Assembly (NCBI GenBank): GCA_037447655.1
Contig: JBBHKE010001960.1
Span: forward strand, 139,647-203,646
Length of the DNA stretch: 64,000 nt
From: Zygnema cylindricum
Taxonomy: Eukaryota; Streptophyta; Zygnematophyceae; Zygnematales; Zygnemataceae
Direction: 5' to 3'
Shown: positions 47,001-57,200 of the stretch, in pieces
Numbering within the stretch: position 1 is the stretch's first letter
Layout: each line of letters begins with the position of its first letter
Program-made: the position numbers and the translations under genes
The notes under the pieces: model-generated
Told to the model about the DNA's origin: nothing
What the model saw: only the letters and a program-made list of their open reading frames with translations
Database searches by the model: none

Positions 47001-50000
47001 AGATTACCCTTTCCAAAAACAGCCACCTACAAGGGAGAAAAACTTCTAGATCTAGTACACACAGATATTTGGGGACCGGCTAGAGTGCCCTCACCGGGGG
47101 GGAAGAGATTTATGATGACTATAACTGATGATTGGTCTCGGTATTCCCGAGTATATTTTTTGAAAAACAAGTCAGAGGCTGAGGACTGTTTTAGACAATA
47201 TAAAGCATGGAGCGAAAAACTCCATGAAACTCCAATCAAGAGAGTAAGGAGTGACAATGGTGGAGAGTATACTTCTAACCAGTTTGAGGATTTTTTGAGG
47301 GAAGATGGGGTTCAACACCAAAAGATAGTGCCAGAAAATCCTGAACAGAATGGGGTAGCTGAAAGGTTAAATAGAACACTAAGTGATAGTGCTAGAAGTA
47401 TGTTGTCGGATAAGAAGATAGGAAAAAGGTTTTGGGCAGAAGCAATGAACTGTGCTAATTACCTCAAAAATAGAGTTCTTACTTCAGCTATAAAAGATCA
47501 AACACCTTATGAGAGATGGACAGGCCGGAAACCAGACTTATCTCATTTAAAGGTTTTCGGCAGTCAAGTATTCAGTCTAGATACTGATCGGTCCAATTGG
47601 AAGCTAGATCCTAAAGGAAAACCGGGATACTTATTAGGATATGATGAGGATGTTAAAGGATATAGAGTTTATGATCTAAAAAGAGAAGATATAATCTTAG
47701 TAAAGCATCTAGTAGTTATGGATGAAGGAAAGTCTGTGGATCCCTTCAAATATACAAAGTCAGTAAAAATCAGATTTGAGTCAGAAAATACTGATGACTT
47801 TGAGCTTCCTAACTATCCAGGTTTTAGAGACGATGACATTCTTGCAGGAACAAATCAGACCGAAAAGGACTCGGCTGTGGAAACTCCAGTGACAACTCTA
47901 CTCGAAGCGGAAGACGTGGTGGAAATTGATTCGGAATCAAGGGATAGGGGAGAAGCCGAGTTTGTTCGAAAGAATCCACGAGAACCATCTATTCCGGCCT
48001 CAGATTTTGAGGGAGGGAGGAGAAGTAGCAAAAGACTGCAAGAAAAACAGGTTAATAACAAGGTAACTAAACTATCTCATCAAGATGAACCTCAAACTTA
48101 TCGAGAGGCGATGACTTGTCCAGAAAGAAACCGGTGGAAGAAAGCCATCAATGAGGAGATGGCTTCAATCATGGCAGCCGATACTTGGGAGCTGGTGGAC
48201 TGTCCACCTTACCGAAAACCAATCGGTTGTAAGTGGGTTTTCAAACTAAAACTGAACCCAGATAACACAATCGAGCCCTACAAGGCCAGATTAGTGGCAA
48301 AGGGATTTACACAAAAGGAAGGAATTGACTACGAGGAAACCTTTGCCCCGGTGGTCAGATTTCCCTCCGTCCGCATACTTCTCAGTTTAGCAGCGGCGGA
48401 AGACATGGAAGTGCACCAGATGGACATCAAAACAACCTTTTTGCATGGAGAATTAGAAGAGGAGATCTTCATGCGACAACCCGAAGGGTTTGTGGAAGAA
48501 GGAGAGGAGAGTAAGGTATGCCGGCTGATTAAATCTCTTTATGGTTTGAAACAGGCGCCCCGACAGTGGAATAAGAAGCTTGATGAGTTTCTTACCGGTC
48601 TAGGATATATTCGGATCAGCTCAGATCACTCAATCTATGTTTTCGAAGATGAGGAAGGTTTTATATTTATTGCAATTTATGTTGATGATTTGCTTGTTTT
48701 AAGTAAATCAATGGAAAAAATTAATAAACTGAAAACCGATCTTAAGGGGAGATTTGAAATGAAGGATATGGGGGAAGCAAAATATATTTTGGGAATTCAA
48801 GTAGAGAGAGACCGAAAAAGAAAAATTATAAGATTGACTCAAAAGGAAGCAATAGGGAACATGCTTGAAAAATTTCAAATGGATAAAGCTAATAGTTGTA
48901 CAACTCCAATGGAATTGAAGAAGGGAAGTGAGGGGAGTGAGGAAGAAGGAGTCATAGTCTTAGACGAGGAATTATCTCCTGAAGAACAGAAGTTCATGCA
49001 GACTATTCCTTACAGGCAAGTAGTGGGAAGTCTAATCTATTTTATGAATTGTACCCGGCCGGATTTAGCTGCAGCTGTAGGAGTGCTGAGTAGAAGTCTA
49101 AATGCTCCCACTAAGAAGGATTGGGAGGCAGCTAAGAGAGTCCTTAGATACTTGGTAGGAACTAGAGATCTATGGTTGCATTTGGGTGGGGAGAATACTG
49201 ACATCACTACTTGGAGTGATGCCAGTTATGGTGATGCTCCGATGAGGAGATGTACTTCTGGATATGTATTATATGTGGGTGATGGGGCTTGCTGTTGGAG
49301 TAGCAAACAGCAAAAGGTTATTGCTCAGTCCACCATGGAGGCTGAGTATATGGCCTCTTGCTCTGCTGTAAAAGAATTGATGTGGGTCAAGTCTTTGCTT
49401 GGTGAGCTTGGTCACCTTAAGAGTGGTGTGCAGAAAATATTTTGTGATAATCAGGCAGCAATCGCTATTTCTGCCAATCCTAAACACCATTTTAAAGCCA
49501 AACACATGGGTATAAGACTCAGCTTTGTTAGAGAGAAAGTAGAAAACAAAATAATCAGTTTAGAGTACAGACCAGATAGTGAGATGGTAGCAGATATGAT
49601 GACCAAACCTGTGCCTTCCCCTAAACTAATTTTTTGCAGGGAGAAGTGTGGTCTGAAATTAAAAATTGACTAGAAAATAAGGGGAGTGTAGAAACTAATG
49701 GTTTTATTAGTATTTTCTAGGTCTGAAAAGAAATATAGAAGTCGAGGCAGTCTATCTCTAACTTCTCTCTCCAACTCTCAAACTTGTCGCAGTCACTGAG
49801 AAATTGGAGAGGAAGCTAGAGCCATGGCTACCTTGGCTATCCTGAGGTTTACGGGAATTTTATATTAGGGTTTATATATTTAATTAAAATGTATATGCCG
49901 GCGGCAGGATTTGATCCTTGAATCTGGCGGCCGGCAGACACGAAGTAGCCGGTAGCCTTAGCCGTTTCATCTAGCGGTAGTGTTACCAAGTATATAGTTT

Positions 50001-51698
50001 GATAATTATTTACATGGGTATACAAGCGATAAACCATTTAACTAGAATTAATTACGGGATACATAGAACCAGTAATATGTAATGTACGACTTACGGTACG
50101 GACATAAATCAGTACCGCGCATTTGTTTCGTAAATGAAACAAATACCGCGCATGTATTTATTACGGCCACGATTAAAACCGAATTTCATCGGACGGCCGG
50201 GATTAGCGCCGAGATCGCGGAGGAAGATTTCGGCGGTTTGTGGCCATCGCCACATCGGAGGACGCGTGGCAAAATTTCGTTGGATTGTGGAAACTCAGAA
50301 GATTATGGCACCGAATCCGGATTTGACATGTGTCGACATTTTGGCCATGTCGTACAACGTCCGTACATAAAGTACACCGGCAGCTGTACTTTTGCGTACG
50401 GAACTCAATTCTGATTGGTTCCGTACATCAGTAGATAGAGTCAGTGAGAGATATAGGACTTAGAAAAATTAGAAGATAGGACCCCCTCTCCCAGAGAGCT
50501 TCTGTACAAAAGGTCAACTTTGACCCTCCATAACTTACTGCTCAGGGGAGCAAATTCAGAGATTCTTTTTGCTATCGACTCAGGGGAGTCTTGTCTTCAC
50601 AGGGGTGAAGTTGGTCAGAGTTTTTGTCTGCCAGGGTGGCAGTTATTTTTGCTTAAACACAAAGGGGTCAGGATTATCCTAGAGGCTTCTTGGAAGCTGT
50701 CCACTCTGAGGACTTATGGAGGTCTCAGAGTTTCATTAGTTTGTCATCCGTACATTCTTTCCATGTGTGCACAACATTATGTCCAAACCTCTGGAGGACT
50801 GGAGCCATAAAAAAATCCCTATAAACAATAGTTCAAAAGTAGGCGTTTTTATGGTAGGCCTTTGGTAGGCGCACAAAACTTGGCACAAAACTCGCGTAGA
50901 GTAGGCATACTGTATGTCTGTGCGTTTGTGCACACTTTTCTACGAACGTACGAACCTGACGTATGATCATAATACACCGCACCGCCGCTGGACGAAATTT
51001 CAGCGAACTGACACAGCGTATGATGAGTTGTGTTATGGGCTTTTTATGTGCTCTTCTTACATCGCTACTTTGATCTGCGACCGTCAGATCGTCCAAATGT
51101 GATGGTTTAAATAAAAAATACCTCAAAACTCACAAATTTTATTTTTTTTGTCCGAATGTTTTTCAAAATTTAGACATGACGTTTAATTCTCTATTGATCG
51201 ATGTGCAACTTAACCGTGATACTAATTTTTTTCATTTTGCGACCAATACAATATGGGTCTTAAGGTCATATTGTATGTTTTACATAGAATAGGCATATTG
51301 TATGGGCCTACTTTCACCTACTTTTGAACTATGCTATAAACGCTAAGAAAAACCCTAAAACAAGTGAAATTTTAAAGGTACAACGCAGTTAAGTACAGTA
51401 GTTTATAGTTATACGGAACTATTTCTCATTATTCACTAGCAACCTATGGAAAGGGATATACACGTGTGAATACAATAAGTACAGTACGTTTACGGTTCCC
51501 ACATTGTAAAGTTGTACGGAAAAATCAGTTGTTACTTACTTGCAGTTATTAAAAAGGAAGCATGCAGAGTACTTAGGAGTTTTGTGTACCTTTGGGGTAT
51601 GGGTCGTATCCGTACACATGAGCGGGGAATGTGAATATTAGGATTATGGATAATGTTAGGATTAGGGTTGCGCTTATGGTTAGGGTTTGTATTGCCAT
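44071..51698 (-). CDS. Small secreted hevein-like (CBM18) protein, 95 aa, two exons
   Basis: Exon 1 (51590-51698) encodes a signal peptide, MAIQTLTISATLILTLS then a hydrophobic run to AHVYG, and ends in phase 1 before GTACAC. Exon 2 (44071-44249) starts in phase 1 after CCAG and encodes one chitin-binding module: GGASCPYYLPCCSNDGYCG, TQYCYELCQLLYGYCG, then a short tail ending SCGFWGW and TAG. The two exons sum to 288 nt, in frame. Family role: chitin binding in the apoplast, often antifungal defence. The module keeps seven of eight hevein cysteines; the first is Tyr (TAT for TGT). The 7.3-kb intron holds a complete antisense copia element and an hAT-type MITE. An upstream in-frame ATG at 51773 would add 25 less plausible residues. 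Confidence 0.8.
44286..45334 (+). mobile_element. 5' LTR of intact copia element (1049 bp)
   Basis: TG...CA ends. Differs from the 3' LTR at about eight positions by eye. Preceded by target duplication TTAGT (44281-44285). Confidence 0.95.
45315..49673 (+). CDS. Ty1/copia gag-pol polyprotein, 1452 aa, intact
   Basis: One uninterrupted frame. Gag starts near PIFNGTGFIYWE. Zinc knuckle CHFCKKPGHYMAEC near residue 299. Aspartic protease near 383 with DSSASMHMC, where the family norm is D-S/T-G. Pre-integrase HHCC near 515-545 (WHKRLGHVN, CSGCAQGK). Integrase DDE: HTDIWGP (~581), SDNGGEY (~646), ENPEQNGVAER (~674). RT from ~973 with YVDDLLV near 1122. RNase H SDASYGD, MEAEYM, CDNQAAI to the C-terminus. 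The order PR-IN-RT-RH is copia type. The ATG lies 20 nt before the end of the 5' LTR, so the frame reads through the primer-binding site. No stops or shifts, consistent with a young and possibly active element, antisense within a hevein-like gene's intron. Confidence 0.97.
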   Translation: MEVSEFQVMGPPSRVPIFNGTGFIYWESMMIGALCEKRFWGIVSGRLGRPSSLGIPPGFKGSRFTRKEDSPSTEETKEGEVVDKGKEKEATTPIATGLAFMSPIPRNEENDTQTWDFNNMAAKHFILRHLTQGLACPHLQVERASDLWMALIEMYRSGTIQQQQLADQKVKEYVYKGGNMLDFCNELATLFMELESAGKVFSEKEKVNSLLMKLPDEFENIVNRVQDLPDSRWIWNSVVGMILVRENTIEIRRGGKSGQALATATDWRNKDSRKPVGNYGGREQKKQVGEFEPRAPKGLCHFCKKPGHYMAECTKLTELRLKEGQTGGTPRGKKKALVTQVLEAESEDEDDELLLDEELEAKTEVEIPRRQKCAYGGLKGEAGWIIDSSASMHMCKDRHLFTKIRKIPTVEIEYGDGRIVTTTLVGSVDLKVLVEGKTSILTFSDVLFIPELNKNLISTSVLDDKGFFTSTREGVFTASFEEDVYFIAEKGSHGMFRLILSNETKKLYYAGVHDIMMWHKRLGHVNLDKLREMKKMGVVEGIQFSESDDISDCSGCAQGKAHRLPFPKTATYKGEKLLDLVHTDIWGPARVPSPGGKRFMMTITDDWSRYSRVYFLKNKSEAEDCFRQYKAWSEKLHETPIKRVRSDNGGEYTSNQFEDFLREDGVQHQKIVPENPEQNGVAERLNRTLSDSARSMLSDKKIGKRFWAEAMNCANYLKNRVLTSAIKDQTPYERWTGRKPDLSHLKVFGSQVFSLDTDRSNWKLDPKGKPGYLLGYDEDVKGYRVYDLKREDIILVKHLVVMDEGKSVDPFKYTKSVKIRFESENTDDFELPNYPGFRDDDILAGTNQTEKDSAVETPVTTLLEAEDVVEIDSESRDRGEAEFVRKNPREPSIPASDFEGGRRSSKRLQEKQVNNKVTKLSHQDEPQTYREAMTCPERNRWKKAINEEMASIMAADTWELVDCPPYRKPIGCKWVFKLKLNPDNTIEPYKARLVAKGFTQKEGIDYEETFAPVVRFPSVRILLSLAAAEDMEVHQMDIKTTFLHGELEEEIFMRQPEGFVEEGEESKVCRLIKSLYGLKQAPRQWNKKLDEFLTGLGYIRISSDHSIYVFEDEEGFIFIAIYVDDLLVLSKSMEKINKLKTDLKGRFEMKDMGEAKYILGIQVERDRKRKIIRLTQKEAIGNMLEKFQMDKANSCTTPMELKKGSEGSEEEGVIVLDEELSPEEQKFMQTIPYRQVVGSLIYFMNCTRPDLAAAVGVLSRSLNAPTKKDWEAAKRVLRYLVGTRDLWLHLGGENTDITTWSDASYGDAPMRRCTSGYVLYVGDGACCWSSKQQKVIAQSTMEAEYMASCSAVKELMWVKSLLGELGHLKSGVQKIFCDNQAAIAISANPKHHFKAKHMGIRLSFVREKVENKIISLEYRPDSEMVADMMTKPVPSPKLIFCREKCGLKLKID
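45335..45347 (+). other. Primer-binding site, half-tRNA type (initiator tRNA-Met anticodon arm)
   Basis: GGTTATGGGCCCA directly follows the LTR. It is the reverse complement of UGGGCCCAUAACC, the anticodon stem-loop of eukaryotic initiator tRNA-Met, and not of a tRNA 3' end. The same site with one change follows the 5' LTR of element B (37324-37336). Drosophila copia is the known precedent for priming by an internal initiator tRNA fragment. Confidence 0.88.
49687..50735 (+). mobile_element. 3' LTR of intact copia element (1049 bp)
   Basis: Preceded by polypurine tract AAAATAAGGGGAG, ends GAGTTTCA, and is followed by TTAGT (50736-50740), matching the left target duplication. Confidence 0.95.
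50827..51333. mobile_element. hAT-type MITE, 8-bp target duplication CTATAAAC
   Basis: AATAGTTCAAAAGTAGG at the left and CCTACTTTTGAACTATG at the right, with CTATAAAC at 50819-50826 and 51334-51341. Lies in the intron of the minus-strand hevein-like gene. Confidence 0.92.
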
Positions 51699-54258
51699 AT
51701 TGGTAGTGTTGTGTATCGGCTCAAAATTTATAGCGATAACACCGATACCGCTGAATTTTAATTTGACGGTCAATCGGTCGGACAGCTTTGACTTTCAAAA
51801 TATTGTTTCAACCGCTTAAACTTTTGCCGCGCTTGCAAACGTCGACCGTCATAATAAAATTTGCAATTCACACAATCGACGAACGTTTACGGTAACAAAA
51901 CTGCGGCAACCACATGTAAATAAAAGTGTTGCAGACAATCACTTTTTGTCATTACGTGAGCTCCACGGTGAGAGCAACGTTGTGAGCAACGAAATTTGGT
52001 TGTCATGTAAGAATGTTGATTCGTAGATAGTGTGGCTCGATTTCGTCGCGCGTGACGACGCGCATTTTTTCATTTATTTTAAATTAATATTTTTACGCTG
52101 GTTCGTTTTATTATAGTGTATAAAGTTTATTTCGTTTCGTGCGTTTTAATATTTCCGTACAAGACTTGCAGTACTTTCAATTTAAAGAGGTTTCATTTCA
52201 ATTTGTGTCTAAGTTCAATGAAACGGTTATACGACTAAATTTCAATTTTGCGGCTGAGTTAATACCCAACTTGCTCTCACCGTGGAGCCCACTTAAAATT
52301 TTAAATCAAACATTTTCGAAAAACATACGCAGAGACGAAAAGATCAAACGAGCACACATGTCAAACTGCCGCCATTTAGTGCAACCTACTGCCACCATCT
52401 TTTGACGATTCAGGGGCACTTATTTGAGGAAATATTAGTTTTATATAAAATAGTAAAAATATATATTTATTCATCGCGATTTTTTACCGAAATAGGGGGG
52501 GATGGGGTCTACGGCGCGTCCGGGGAATAACACGTACAGTTGAGTGTATTGGCCGTACATTTATCTGTACGGTCCGTACATATATCGCCGATAGTTATCG
52601 ATATTAGTGTTATCGCCGATAACAACTGATAAATATCGGATATTTATCGGCGATAACATCGATAACGATATATCGTACCAATATATCGATTATCGGCTAC
52701 CCGAAAAAAGGCCCATATCGGTTTTCGGCAAATCCTTACTGATACACACCACTACATATTGGAGATATAAGAGGTTTTACAGGCGGGGTTTTTGACTTTT
52801 TGGTGTGTAGGACCTCTTTTCCGATGGGTTTTGTATGAAGATAGTATTTTATTATTATTATTATATATATTATTATTCTTATTTCATTATTATTATTACT
52901 GTTGGTGAACCGCTTTGTCAAGCTCCATTGGTACCAAGAAGGTCAAAGTCAAAAGAAAGAGGAAGGAGAGTTTTTTTTTCCAAGAGAAGTCTGTAACATA
53001 TAGAAAAGGTAATTCGAGTAGATAATTTGAGTAGTGCGGGAGATTGTATTAAGTATTAAGGCGGTGTGCCCTTGTCTTAAAGTACAAGTTTTGTTCTATA
53101 TCGTTTTAACAGAAAATGGGACTTGCAACGAGAAAATATTATGCCGTACGAAAAATGGGTGAGAACCAAAGTACATTTTGCGTCCTCTTTAAAACTTTGA
53201 ACATACTCCAATTTGGCGTTATAATCTTTTCGACCCATTTCCACGTCACGCCAACTCATCTTCAAACTTCTAATAAAAGGGACTAGTGAGGTGATTTTAT
53301 AAAAAGTAATAGTCAATTGACGAATAGTAAAACGTTATTGAACGCCTCAAACGTCTTTCTAATAATATTTTTGCAGTAGGAAGAGTACACGAAAAAAAAA
53401 TGTTTGTCCGTTTGCAAACAATTTGTTTGTTAAAAAATGTTTGTCTGTTTGCAAACAAATTGTTTATTTGTTTGGCCGTACGGAATTTTTCTCCGGCAAG
53501 GGGTCTCCGGTAACCAGTGACATTTGACATTTCAACCTCACGCCCTCTCTTTCGTAGTCACAACAATGTCACGTAACACATTCGATGTCACTTTGACAAG
53601 AGACATTTGTAGACGTCTACGATTGCGTATTTAGTCCAAGTGTTGGCGTCTACAACTGTCGCAAGTTTCGTAGACGTCTACAATTGTCGCACATTTTGTA
53701 GACGTCTACAACTGTTACATATTTAAGTTAACGAAGGCTCAAGTAACGATTTCGTTCGTTCTTGGACATGGGAACACTTTAAAATCTGCGCTAAAATCCA
53801 AAGTTACATTCTAAAGTTTCGGTTACATGGGCAAACCTTTGGCATCGTGCAAATTTGGTCTTATACTGCGATTCGAACTGCGCGAATAGCGGACTCACCT
53901 TTCAAATCTGTCCCGTTTCGCCGAAAAAAAAAACAAAAGTCTGCATTCGATTAGAGCGGTTTTTTGGGTCGACGCATCTGAACCGCAGAAGATCGTGTTG
54001 ATCGGACGGCGAAAAATATTCGTTAGCGTCAGCTTTCGCCCAATTACGACGCGGAATTGAGCCTTCGCCGAACCGGTTCACTCAAAAAAAAAATACCATC
54101 GGATGAAAAAATCTTCATACAAATCCCGTCGGAATAATAAGCCGCCGACTCAAACCACAACTCTGCCTCTAAAACCTTCGGCATCTCCAATAATTCGTAC
54201 GGGTACCGTACGGACGATGTACGGATCCTGGACAATAATTTGATTGTTCGCTAGTGCT
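51699..54258. promoter_or_regulatory. Spacer between two divergent hevein-like genes; dispersed repeats inside
   Basis: Upstream region of both genes. Contains a CGATATATCG-rich repeat at about 52585-52760 and a longer dispersed repeat at about 53080-53860, with GTAGACGTCTACAA-type palindromes near 53630-53710. Both have relatives near the right end of the window. No conserved promoter word is claimed. Confidence 0.5.
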
Positions 54259-57200
54259 ATGGAACATGGCCGCTCGCTGGCCTTCCAAATCCTGGCCCTA
54301 AGCGAGTACCTAAGGCTATCTATAATCCTAACCCTAATTTTTACATTCCTCCTTTTTGTCGACGGAGGATCGTACCACCAAGAAGGTACAACAAATCCTT
54401 GAACTCCACGTGGCTCCATTTTATAAGCTGAAAACAGATACCGACAAATAACTCTGGATAATTGTAAGATGTAGGAACTCTAAACGTATTTTTTCTCTTC
54501 ACAAAGGCAGAACCCCGTGTCACCATTTCTCAGGCTTGCTTGTGAAAAATGACAAAAACCCGTACAGTTGTACGGACCAATCGACTAAATCGTACAATTT
54601 CTTCCCATAGGCGCAGAACTATGGCTCCATTTCACAGACGTACTTATGGATACTGACAGATAATTCCGTACAAATGTACGGACGGAGAAACTTAACTGAA
54701 CTTTATTCCAGACGAGCAGAACCCTATGGCTCCATTCTACAAATGTACTTGTGAATACGGACAGACACTTCCGTAAAAATGTACGGACGAACAAACTCAA
54801 ATGTTTATTTATTTTACACGTGCAGAACTCTGTGGACCGTCGGCGGGCGGCGTCGTTTGTCCTTATTACCTCCCTTGTTGCAATAGAGAGGGACAATGTG
54901 GAGGACTGCAAAACTGTTTTGGGGCGTGTCAACCTCTGTACGGATATTGTGGTGTGTAAAATATTTCCATAGTTCACCATTATTAGTGTGAGTTTCAACT
55001 CATGTAGGAAAGACATTTGTGCTATGTTTTGGTACATCGAATGTTCCCATAGTGTACAATTATCAATGTGGGTTTTGGGGCATAAAGAAGACATCTTTGT
55101 ACCAAAGTTTGGGACCTTTGCAACACTTTGAAAGGCATATAAAGTTGTTTGTCAGCTTTCTTAATACCCAAACATTTTTTTTCTATAATTTTTTTTCCTT
55201 TTCAACTTTGTTTGTTTTTTCTTTTGGGGCAGTGCCGAAATGCGGTCCGGAAAACGGAGGCAAAAAGTGTCCCGGCAACCTCTGTTGTGCGGCCGCTGGG
55301 TACTGTACGGATGAGGAAAATGACGCCTGTGGAGAGGGGTGTCAGGCAGGATTTGGAAGATGCAGTGAGTATATATAGTCACACAATAAGTGTAGATTTT
55401 CAGGAAAAAAAAAAATCTTTGTTAGGAAAAATAATACTTTTTATTTGTATACTATTAGTAAAATAAAAGAGGATTTGTGCAATGGTGAGCATACACACTC
55501 TTTAAAGTGGTAAGTAAAATATAAATATTTACAAACATTATATAAATATGTATAAGTATACATATATGTATGGTGTGTGTGTGTGTGTTAAATATATGGG
55601 GAAATTTTTGGTTTTTAAAAGATAAAATATAGAGAGTACACACACACAATAAAGAGTTGGCCATTTATTTACAACACAATGTAGAAAAAGAAAAAAGAAT
55701 CTGCTGAAATTTGGAGGCTTATCCACACACTTTAAAGTGCATTAGGTTATTGCATATAAATTTGTAAAAATCCGGACGGAGGGAAATTATGAGAAAGGCT
55801 GTAATCGCAGATAAAATAAGTTTAGGGTGAAAATTTTGAAAGAAATCTTTGGAGAACTGAGAGGGATTTGAAGGTGCTGCTAATGTGTATTTAATTAATT
55901 TTACTTATTTACTTATTTAAGTTTATGCAGATTGCGGCATTAATGATTTTGGAAACCTTGTAAATTGTTCAAACGGGGCTTGTTGCAATAATGGATATTG
56001 CGGAAAAAATGGGGTATATTGTGGGAAGGGATGCGAACCGGAATTTGGAAATTGTGGTAAGATTTCTTTTACTCACTCTCTCTGTCTCCCTCTTCCCCCC
56101 TCTCTCTCCCCCCCTCCCACTTTCCCCCTCAATCTTCCCCCCCTTCCCTCTCCCCCCCTAGCTCTCCCCCCCTCCCTCTCCCCCCATTCCCTCTACCCAC
56201 ACCCGCTCCCTCCCCCTCTCCCTTGATAGGATCGAAAACAGATTGCAAAGCACACAAAAGCTGAAGGAAAAATACACTCAAAACGTTTCCATCACATGAG
56301 CGCAAGGGAGTGAATCCAATACAGAAATATAGAAATAAAGAAATAAAGAAATATTAAATCTTCACTTTTTCCTCCCTCTCACTCTCCTCTTCCGCTCCAT
56401 CTTCCTTTCCATCTCCTTCTCCTCCCCCTTCTCTCTCTACCGCACCCTCTCCCTCTAACTCTTCCACTCCCTAAATCTCTGCCTCTTCTTCTCTCACTTC
56501 TTCTTCCTTTCCATTTCTCCACCCACTCCCACATCCATACTCACATGCACTCCAAAACCCAGTGCTAACACCTCTCCCTCTCCCAATCCCTATCCTTCTC
56601 CACCTTCCCTACCTAACTCTCTCCCTCTCCCTCTTACTCTCACCCTCACTCTCCCTTTCCCTCTTCCCCTCCCTCTCCCTCCCACTCTAGCCCTCTCTCA
56701 CTCTCCAACTCGCTCATTTTCTCCCTCTCCCTTTGCCCTTCCTCTCACTCCCTTCCCCTCTCCCTCTCCCTCCCCCTCCCCCTCCCCTCCCCTCCCCTCC
56801 CCCCCCCCCCCCTTCCCTCTTCCGCTCCCCCTCCCCTTCCCCCTTCCTTTCCGCTTCTCCCAACCCCTTCCCCTCCTCCTTCGTCTCCCTCTCCCCTTCC
56901 CCAGATTCCACTCCCTCCCTTCCTCTCTCCCTGTCTCACTCTCCCTCTCCCTTTCACCACTCCTTACCCTCCCCCGACGATCTCCCCCTCTCTCCCTCCC
57001 ACTTCCTCACCCTCACCCTCTCACCTTCCCTCTCGCTCTCCATATTTCTCTTCCTTCTATATCTCCTTACCTCTCCTTCCTTTTCCCTTCCTCCCTCCCT
57101 CTCTACCTATCTCTTCCTTTCTCCCTCTCCCCCCTCTCCCCCTCCTCACTCAACCTCTCTCCGTCTCTCTCTTTCACTCATTCGCTCTCCCTCCTTCCCT

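Larger units (their letters stand above)
44286..50735 (+). mobile_element. Full-length Ty1/copia retrotransposon, 6450 bp, TSD TTAGT
   Basis: Both LTRs, primer site, intact polyprotein, polypurine tract and a perfect 5-bp target duplication are present. LTR divergence of roughly 0.8% indicates recent insertion. Confidence 0.96.

Noticed and set aside
54585-55094. 169-aa minus-strand frame
   Set aside because: Runs through tandem repeats and antisense to a CBM18 exon; repetitive and without domain.
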